64,000 bases of DNA from Bacteroidota bacterium (GTDB taxonomy: Bacteria; Bacteroidota; Bacteroidia; M30B66), in the NCBI GenBank assembly GCA_027483445.1, contig JAIXUS010000064.1, positions 54,984 to 118,983 on the forward strand, written 5' to 3'. This document shows, piece after piece, positions 58,785-64,000 of this stretch. The notes under the pieces were generated by a model, which saw nothing but the letters and a program-made list of their open reading frames with translations, had not been told where the DNA came from and made no database searches. Made by a program: the position numbers and the translations under genes. Position 1 is the first letter of the stretch. Each line of letters begins with the position of its first letter.

Positions 58785-59100
58785 TTAACTGTACACAAGG
58801 GTTGAATTCGGTGAGCGAAAGTTATCTGTTCTCTTTGAAATATCTCGTGTGGAGAACACTCCAATTTTTACAATTTGCCCAACTGATGGATTTACGTAGT
58901 AGTCAATTTGAGGATTTATGGCTTTCGAAAAAAAAATCATTCATGTTGCTGGTGTATTCGAAGTAGTCCATTTCGAATTTTCGCTGGAATACTTGATTTT
59001 TCTTTCCATTTAGAGCTACAAGCAATGGAATTCCGTTGTTATTTACCCTGTATAAACTGTCGTGAAGAATTTTCTGTAAATCAAATCTGAAGTTGAATTA
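58785..59100 (-). pseudogene. frameshifted remnant of a small gene
   Basis: Reading the minus strand from about 59097, one frame gives a protein-like sequence (FRFDLQKILHDSLYRVNNNG, then IPLLVALNGKKNQVFQRKFE, then MDYFEYTSNMNDFFFESHK). It ends shortly after a run of nine T (nine A on the plus strand near 58929). Shifting frame at that run gives a continuation, INPQIDYYVNPSVGQIVKIG, then VFSTRDISKRTDNF, ending at a stop at 58785. Both parts have real-protein character. A start codon is missing because a stop precedes it next to a MITE-like end. It is either a decayed gene or a homopolymer sequencing error in a 5'-truncated gene. I do not recognise the family. Confidence 0.6.
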
Positions 59101-59375
59101 CTTCTTATTAGTTAGGCCTTACTAATAATATTTGAAGTGCAGCAAATGTGAAAAGTGAAGCGGTATACTTGAAACCGGAAATCACGTGCAACAAAGTAGA
59201 GGCTGTATTTTTCGATAATAAAGCACCAAGCTTATTCATTCAAAAGTGCATTGATTTTTGTAAAACCATACTATAATCCTTGCAAAAGCGTAATGAAAAT
59301 AGAATTTAAAGTGCAATAAACAGATTGATTTCAGCTGTGCACTCATAACAATAATTTAACTGCGAAGCTTGTGTT

Positions 59376-59495
59376 AGCGATTGACGCGTAAAGCCCACAG
59401 ACTGCGGAGTGCAACGGAGCAGGCGAGGACTTGCAGCAGAAAGCGCGGCCGCGGCCCTGAAGTTTCAGGTGAGATGCCTCGGCGAACCCGCGGCA
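59376..59495 (+). repeat. GC-rich structured intergenic element, copy C
   Basis: This diverged member has GCGATTGACGCGTAAAGCCC, GCGGAGTGCAACGGAGCAGG and AGCAGAAAGCGCGGCCGCGG. A perfect small hairpin, CCTGAA-GT-TTCAGG, sits where copies A and B carry their terminal arm, and the element ends near ATGCCTCGGCG. The order of blocks matches copies A and B, but identity is lower. Confidence 0.55.
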
Positions 59496-59714
59496 ACACC
59501 CAAATCAAAATAATTCAGAATAGATGTTTGATTGGCATTCGAATATTTTTTTAGGCTTGTTGATGGGAAAACATAAAAATCTACATTGGAATTTAATTGA
59601 GTGAGCTGCGCACGTTGGGTTTGAGGAGGATATTTTTGAGAGTGGCGTTTTTTTCTTTGGTCAGTGCAGCGTAGCAGCTGATTTTTCATCTTCTTGTGGT
59701 TAAAAAATGACTCG

Positions 59715-61907
59715 ATGAGGTTTCTTTGCGTGTTTCTGTGGTTAATCGTTGATTTTGGGGGCTATGCACAATCTCACTTTTGTGGCGATGAGAATTATAG
59801 AAAACAGCTGTTAATGGCCTATCCTGAGCTTAAACAAGCGGAAGAGCAGGGCAATAAATTGATTTATGATTATCTCACCCAAACACATGATGCTTCAGTA
59901 AATTCGGAGCGATCAACGCTTTCCATTCCAGTGGTGTACCATATTCTTCACCAAAATGGACCTGAAAATGTGCCCGATTCGGTGATTATCCGATCGCTTA
60001 ACGAAATGAACCTTCGTTTTCAGAATGCTGCGCCATTTAACCATCCGGATGGAGGAGTGGCCAATATTGAATTCTGTTTGGCCTCTGTAGATCCTTGGGG
60101 AAATCCAACCACAGGAATTACGCGCGATACGACCATCTACTCTTATTTTTCTAATCCTCCAACGGCAATTGAGGATTTCAATTTAAAGAATGTAAACCGA
60201 TGGTGTCCGGCTACTTACCTCAATATTTGGATCTTGAACTACAGCGGAGGCATTGCTTATGCAACGTATGCCAATAGCCCGCAAGAAATGGATGGAATTG
60301 TTTCGCCTTATCTTTTTCTCACTACCTATGTGATGAGTCATGAGGCCGGGCATATTCTCAATTTGGCGCATACATTCAGCTACTTATTCGATTGTACCAA
60401 TTTTAACTGCCTAATCGATGGCGATAGAGTGTGCGATACGCCACCCGATCAAAGTAGTGAGTTTATCATTTGTGAGCAGAATTCGTGCAGTTCAGAGCTC
60501 GCTGATACCAGTGGCTTCAATCCTTTCGCAAGCGATCAACCCGATTCGCCCAATTATATGGATTATACTGTGTGTCCGTTGCTATTCACGCCCGGTCAAA
60601 CCGAACGGATGGAAGCCACACTTACTGTTCTGCGGCCTACACTTTTGCAGTCGAACGGTTGTGGGGCAAACCCTGGTGGCGCGATTCCAGTTGCCTCATT
60701 CACTGTTGACAGTTCGTTCTGCATTGGTACCGGAACGTTGGGTTTTCATTCAACCAGTACCAACAGTCTTTACACTGCGTGGGATTTCAATAACGACGGA
60801 AGAACCGATGGAGTAGGGGAGAGCATCGAACATACCTTTCCTGCTCCGGGCGTATATACTGTGAGAATGACCGTTACGGGTTTCGGGGGATCCGATAGTG
60901 TTTCACAGATGGTAAATGTGTATGTAAACCCAACCAGTACTTTTCCTTTACTCAATAGCTATTCCGGCATTTCCATCGACCCGGTTTTAAACTCCAAAGT
61001 TGCCTGCAAAGGCACAACGATTACCTTGTTTGGAGAGCCCAACATGGGCAGTTACCTCTGGAGCAACGGTGCTACAAGTCCTAACATCACCTTTACCATC
61101 GACACCACGGTGCATGTTTATTTAACGGTTACCGACAATTTGGGCCGCCAAATTACCAATTGCGAACCGATGATTATTCGGGTAAATGAGCCGCCGACTT
61201 TGGTGATTACTGAAGGTGCCGATACCATCGATTGTCAGGATTTGTTGACTATCAGCCTGAGTCCTACACCGTATTGGTTTCCAAACACTAACAATTGGTA
61301 CGACAACGGCAATTGGTTATCGATCAATCAATATGTGCTAGCCAGTGCGGGTTATTCGCCGGGTAGTCATTCGATTTGGGTAACCAATCATGTCGACCCG
61401 ATTGGTTGCGTAACGAATTCCGACACACTCACATTTTTCGTCAATGAGCCACCACCGCTGATCATCACCCAGCAAGACGATCAGTTGTATTTGCCATTTA
61501 AATGCATATTCACCACCTGGTTTCATGATGGTGTTGCCTTAACCGTGAACGACAGTGTGCTCAACATTACCGCAAATGGTTGTTATTACGCCAGTTGTGC
61601 GTCATGCGGCTATTTTACGTCCGATACTGTATGCATAACAGCTTTAGGATTGAAAGATATGCGCCTGTCGGATGGCCTTTCGATTTTCCCCAATCCATTT
61701 ACCTCCGAAACGACCCTCGAATTTGCAGAGGATCAGGTTCAAACACAGCTTTTATTGTTGGATGCCATGGGAAAATCAGTTCGAAGTGAATTGTTTTCCG
61801 GAAAGCAATTTGTATTCAAAAGGAATGAATTATCCGCTGGCCTATATTTTCTGCGAATTCAAAATAAATACGGTCAAACCGATTTCATAAAAGTGGTTGT
61901 TCAGTAA
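59715..61907 (+). CDS. T9SS-sorted M43-type zinc metalloprotease with PKD domain
   Basis: The protein (730 residues) has a signal peptide (1-19) ending YAQ. The catalytic domain (about 65-320) belongs to the pappalysin/cytophagalysin (M43) type: zinc ligands and base in HEAGHILNLAH (His209, Glu210, His213, His219), followed by the conserved Cys-rich CDTPPDQSS and the Met-turn SPNYMDYTVCPLLFTPGQ. A PKD-like domain (about 330-415) contains AWDFNNDGRTDGVGES. Ig-like modules follow, then a C-terminal T9SS sorting domain (SIFPNPFTSETTLEF ... AGLYFLRIQNKYGQTDFIKVVVQ). It is expected to be an extracellular peptidase. ATG 59715 is used rather than an upstream in-frame TTG. Confidence 0.9.
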   Translation: MRFLCVFLWLIVDFGGYAQSHFCGDENYRKQLLMAYPELKQAEEQGNKLIYDYLTQTHDASVNSERSTLSIPVVYHILHQNGPENVPDSVIIRSLNEMNLRFQNAAPFNHPDGGVANIEFCLASVDPWGNPTTGITRDTTIYSYFSNPPTAIEDFNLKNVNRWCPATYLNIWILNYSGGIAYATYANSPQEMDGIVSPYLFLTTYVMSHEAGHILNLAHTFSYLFDCTNFNCLIDGDRVCDTPPDQSSEFIICEQNSCSSELADTSGFNPFASDQPDSPNYMDYTVCPLLFTPGQTERMEATLTVLRPTLLQSNGCGANPGGAIPVASFTVDSSFCIGTGTLGFHSTSTNSLYTAWDFNNDGRTDGVGESIEHTFPAPGVYTVRMTVTGFGGSDSVSQMVNVYVNPTSTFPLLNSYSGISIDPVLNSKVACKGTTITLFGEPNMGSYLWSNGATSPNITFTIDTTVHVYLTVTDNLGRQITNCEPMIIRVNEPPTLVITEGADTIDCQDLLTISLSPTPYWFPNTNNWYDNGNWLSINQYVLASAGYSPGSHSIWVTNHVDPIGCVTNSDTLTFFVNEPPPLIITQQDDQLYLPFKCIFTTWFHDGVALTVNDSVLNITANGCYYASCASCGYFTSDTVCITALGLKDMRLSDGLSIFPNPFTSETTLEFAEDQVQTQLLLLDAMGKSVRSELFSGKQFVFKRNELSAGLYFLRIQNKYGQTDFIKVVVQ

Positions 61908-62327
61908 TCAGGGGCTCCGCTGTTGTTAGATAAACGGGCCCAATAGCTCGAACGAAAAATGAATTTTCCAGCTGCGGATCTCTGCACGTTGAATGGGCCA
62001 ACTGAAAAATATGCAGTGGTTTTTTGGATTATACATTAGGCATTATTTGAATACGATATTGGTATACGGATTTTAGTTAGATATTCTAGAATCGCTGCAC
62101 TTCAGAATTTTTAAAGCTCAGAATTTACTTGGCCTACACCTTCTGCTTCAATGCCATTGGCTTGCAGTAATGAGTTTCCGGCTTCAGCTTGTTGCATTAC
62201 ATCAGGTGTATATCTGATTTTGTAGCCCAGCGAAAATTCGTTCTGTTTTTATACGTTCAATTTATTCCAATTTTGAATTATGTTTACTTTTGACTCTGAA
62301 TTTCTGAAATATCTCAACGAGGAGCCT
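61908..62327. other. 420-bp intergenic region with a degenerate MITE-like repeat
   Basis: No gene is evident. The middle half aligns loosely with the MITE family, and the remainder is AT-rich with a start region for the lipoprotein gene (AACGAGGAG 5 bases before its ATG, one of the few clear Shine-Dalgarno sequences in the window). Confidence 0.4.
61994..62205 (+). repeat. MITE-like element, degenerate copy 6
   Basis: The left end GGGCCAACTGAAAAATATGC matches the family start GGGCTTACTGAAAAACACTC at 14 of 20 bases. TCTAGAATCGCTGCA at about 62087 is the inverse of a block in copy 4. TTCTGCTTCAATGCCATTGG and GGCTTGCAGTA resemble CATCTGCTTCGTTGCCTGCG and GGCTCGCAGTA of copy 1. The right end was not resolved. 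Confidence 0.4.
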
Positions 62328-63086
62328 ATGCGATTTATTTATTCTGTTTTTTCATTCCTATTGGTTTTGAGTTTCCTTCTTTCTTCATGTTCCATTGAGA
62401 AGAGGCGTTATGAATCAGGGTTTTACATTCAGTCAAAAAAAACAAATGCGGTTTCAAAGGCTAATTCTGCTACAGATAGAACATCTACTTTAGCCGATAT
62501 AGAGCCGGTTGCTACTCAAGAATTGGCCTTGCTCAGCCATGCGAACAATTCAGCGCTTGAGCCGGGAATCGAAGTGGTGCCGGTAATTCAACAAACCCGG
62601 ATTCCTGAAATTTTTAGTACTGCATTACCTGCGAAAGACAGTTTACAGCCTTGCTCTAAACTGGTCTTGAACAATGGCAACGAAATATCGGCTTTGGTAA
62701 TAGAGATTGGAACTACAGAAGTGCGCTACAAGCGTTGCGAGAATCAAGCTGGTCCGGATTATGTGTTACCCAAATCACTCATTTTCCTGATTCAGTCTCC
62801 CAATGGAGAGAATGAAATCATTAGTCCGAAAGCCGATAAACCTTCGGAATCCGGTTCAGCCAGAACCAATCCATTGGGTGTTTTGGGAACGTTATTCGGA
62901 GCCTTGGGTTTGTTGGCATTCGGTATTCCGCTTGGGATTTTAGCGCTGATTTTAAGCGGATTGGCCTTAGGGAAAATCAAGCAGGAGCCCGACCGTCATA
63001 AAGGTAAAGGCTGGGCAATTGCGGGTATGATTTTAGGTGGACTTAGCATTCTTGGTGGGGTACTTTACATAGCGTTGTTTCTTTAA
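62328..63086 (+). CDS. lipoprotein with C-terminal DUF4190-like membrane region
   Basis: A 252-residue protein with a lipoprotein signal ending at Cys21 (FLLSSC). A polar region of unknown fold follows (about 22-105), then a short strand-rich segment (KLVLNNGNEISALVIEIGTT, about 127-146; YKRCENQAGPDYVLPKSLIF). The C-terminus has two membrane helices (GVLGTLFGALGLLAFGIPLG and GWAIAGMILGGLSILGGVLY) around the phrase ALGKIKQEPDRHKGKG, typical of DUF4190. The middle segment recalls small domains that read 'VxxIGxxEVxYKK'. ATG 62328 has a good Shine-Dalgarno (ACGAGGAG); an earlier ATG at 62280 is less likely. The next gene starts 12 bases later, so they are likely one operon. Confidence 0.75.
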   Translation: MRFIYSVFSFLLVLSFLLSSCSIEKRRYESGFYIQSKKTNAVSKANSATDRTSTLADIEPVATQELALLSHANNSALEPGIEVVPVIQQTRIPEIFSTALPAKDSLQPCSKLVLNNGNEISALVIEIGTTEVRYKRCENQAGPDYVLPKSLIFLIQSPNGENEIISPKADKPSESGSARTNPLGVLGTLFGALGLLAFGIPLGILALILSGLALGKIKQEPDRHKGKGWAIAGMILGGLSILGGVLYIALFL

Positions 63087-63098
63087 TTCTTAATAGTG

Positions 63099-63587
63099 AT
63101 GGCAAGATTTTTCCAACTCATTTCCTTCATTGCTTTACTGACATCAACTTCACAATCAGTTGCGCAGAGCCAGCAAGACACCCTTCGTGTCGAAAGCGGA
63201 TTTTGGTCCAATTCCTTTTATCAGGGCAATAAGCAGATTAGCGAGGAGGAGTTTGTGGCTTTTTTGAATAGTAGTGAAGAAAGCAGGAGGCTATACGACC
63301 AGGCCGATTGGTTATCATTACTCAATTCCGGAATCGGTCTCACGGCTGGCGCCTTCGTTGGTTTTGCTACGGCGCGTTACTTAAACACAAGCGAGCTTCC
63401 GGTTGTTCCCTTTTCGGTCGGACTAAGCCTTTTGGCCATTTCTTTCCCACTCGAATATGTGGTGAATCGGAAAATGAATAAAGCTGTAGGAATTTATAAT
63501 GCTTCCCTCCGAAGAACAAGCCAAAGAAGCATGCAGCTCAATTGGGGGCTTTCAGCCAATGGCATTGGACTGCAACTTCGGTTTTAA
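63099..63587 (+). CDS. small exported membrane protein, function unknown
   Basis: This 162-residue protein has a signal peptide (1-23, ending SVAQ). A short polar part (QQDTLRVESGFWSNSFYQGN; ISEEEFVAFLNSSEESRRL) is followed by two hydrophobic segments (LLNSGIGLTAGAFVGFATA and VPFSVGLSLLAISFPLEYVV). The tail ends QLNWGLSANGIGLQLRF, with a C-terminal Phe that recalls outer-membrane strand ends. I recognise no family. It is probably co-transcribed with the lipoprotein gene 12 bases upstream. ATG 63099 is preferred over the overlapping GTG at 63096. Confidence 0.6.
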   Translation: MARFFQLISFIALLTSTSQSVAQSQQDTLRVESGFWSNSFYQGNKQISEEEFVAFLNSSEESRRLYDQADWLSLLNSGIGLTAGAFVGFATARYLNTSELPVVPFSVGLSLLAISFPLEYVVNRKMNKAVGIYNASLRRTSQRSMQLNWGLSANGIGLQLRF

Positions 63588-64000
63588 CCACTCCGAAAGT
63601 GATTTACTGAGTTCGGCAGAAATTGTATTACCGACATTTCAATAAATCCCGTTCTGCCGTAAAGTATCGTCTTTCTCCCGCGGAAGGCCAGAGTGAGAGT
63701 GGAGAGAGAGGTCTCCATTGAAGAATTACCGCGATTTTCCTTTCACTTGTAAACCCCGTTTGACCACTTCAGTATCATCTCTCTCCCGCGGAGAGAGACA
63801 GGAGAGAGAGGTAAATTCAGAGTGAGAGCGATTCCCCTTTCCCCCCCCAATCTCCGTTTTACCGCGAAGTATCATCTCTCTCCCGCGGAGAGAGACAGGA
63901 GAGAGAGGTAAATTCAGAGTGAGAGCGATTCCCCTTTCACCCCCAATCTCCGTTTTACCGCGAAGTATCATCTCTCTCCCGCGGAGAGAGACAGGAGAGA
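63588..64000. other. intergenic region at the right edge, mostly a tandem repeat
   Basis: After about 75 bp of unremarkable sequence the region becomes a tandem array of hairpin-bearing units that runs off the window. No coding sequence is supported; apparent reading frames through the array are low-complexity repeats. Confidence 0.6.
63663..64000. repeat. tandem array of about 97-bp palindrome-containing units
   Basis: AGTATC(A/G)TC begins units at 63663, 63771, 63868 and 63964 (spacings 108, 97, 96). Each has CTCTCTC-CCGCG-GAGAGAG, a 7-bp stem with 5-base loop (imperfect in the first unit), then ACAGGAGAGAGAGG and a pyrimidine-rich part ending in CCGTTTTACCGCGA. The last two complete units are nearly identical, and the first is diverged. 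The array continues beyond the window. Confidence 0.85.

Larger units (their letters stand above)
58752..59714. other. 963-bp stretch with a gene remnant and repeats
   Basis: From left to right it holds a frameshifted gene remnant (58785-59100, minus strand), a diverged segment with MITE-like ends (GTTAGGCCTTACTAA near 59111 and GATTTCAGC near 59322) and GC-rich element copy C (59376-59495). About 200 bp of AT-rich sequence before the metalloprotease gene holds nothing I can identify. Confidence 0.5.

Noticed and set aside
63663..64000. CRISPR-like array at the right end
   Set aside because: The units are 96-108 bp and similar over most of their length; there are no short identical repeats separated by unique spacers and no cas genes nearby.
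1..64000. tRNA, rRNA, riboswitch or prophage genes
   Set aside because: No cloverleaf, rRNA core, known riboswitch core or phage structural gene was recognised by eye; small RNAs could still be missed without a covariance search.

Overview
The window is a chromosomal segment of a Bacteroidota bacterium, most likely from the Flavobacteriales (Cryomorphaceae-like lineages would fit; this placement is by eye). The evidence is at least eight secreted proteins ending in type IX secretion (T9SS) sorting domains, Bacteroidota-type promoters (TTG-N19-TAnnTTTG), very few Shine-Dalgarno sequences, and gene orders typical of the phylum (DUF1573-yajC-ybbR-coaE; ccmC-ccmD-ccmE-ccmF; MoxR-DUF58 cluster). 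I saw no rRNA, tRNA, CRISPR array, phage or complete insertion sequence.

Layout. 1-12.6 kb holds the lower phenylacetyl-CoA (paa) pathway: paaG, paaH, paaI, thiolase paaJ, a long fused paaZ, a second crotonase and a paaY-like protein, interleaved with two T9SS proteins. 12.6-19.6 kb has branched-chain aminotransferase ilvE, an AAA+/DUF4143 ATPase, a fused alpha/beta 2-oxoacid dehydrogenase E1, an RluA-type pseudouridine synthase and a TPR membrane protein. 20-31 kb has an SpmA/SpmB fusion, a secreted c-haem/copper-monooxygenase-like protein with a coupled thiol-disulfide protein, an orphan TolC, lipoprotein MsrB, a stand-alone LysR-type HTH, a beta-propeller T9SS protein and a Thermus-type isocitrate dehydrogenase. 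31-37 kb has a PKD-type T9SS protein, a porin, and the selenium pair mnmH-selD coupled to a Kazal-domain secreted protein. 37-50 kb has two long minus-strand operons: DUF1573-yajC-ybbR-coaE-nnrDE, and ccmC-ccmD-ccmE-ccmF-DUF2520-ubiA-maf. 50-57 kb is a tight membrane-associated MoxR cluster (SpoIIM fusion, DUF4129, DUF4350, MoxR, DUF58) flanked by two RDD proteins. 57-64 kb is looser: PaiB-like and GyrI-like proteins, a frameshifted gene remnant, an M43-type secreted metalloprotease, a lipoprotein and repeats.

How genes work together. The paa genes take ring-1,2-epoxyphenylacetyl-CoA (made by PaaABCE, not in this window) through isomerisation, ring opening and beta-oxidation to acetyl-CoA and succinyl-CoA. 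SelD supplies selenophosphate to MnmH for tRNA wobble selenation. The Ccm genes mature c-type cytochromes and use a CcmE with Cys in place of the usual haem-binding His. The MoxR cluster looks like an ATPase-driven envelope system of unknown function.

Between the genes are two dispersed repeat families. One is a GC-rich structured element with four copies. The other is a MITE-like element with terminal inverted repeats, including two tandem copies with apparent target duplications. There is also a set of three identical-format palindromes (TTGCTTA-N6-TAAGCAA) between the AAA ATPase and E1 genes, and a roughly 97-bp tandem array at the right edge. These non-coding elements, the PaaZ triple fusion, the CcmE variant and the SpoIIM fusion are the most interesting items.
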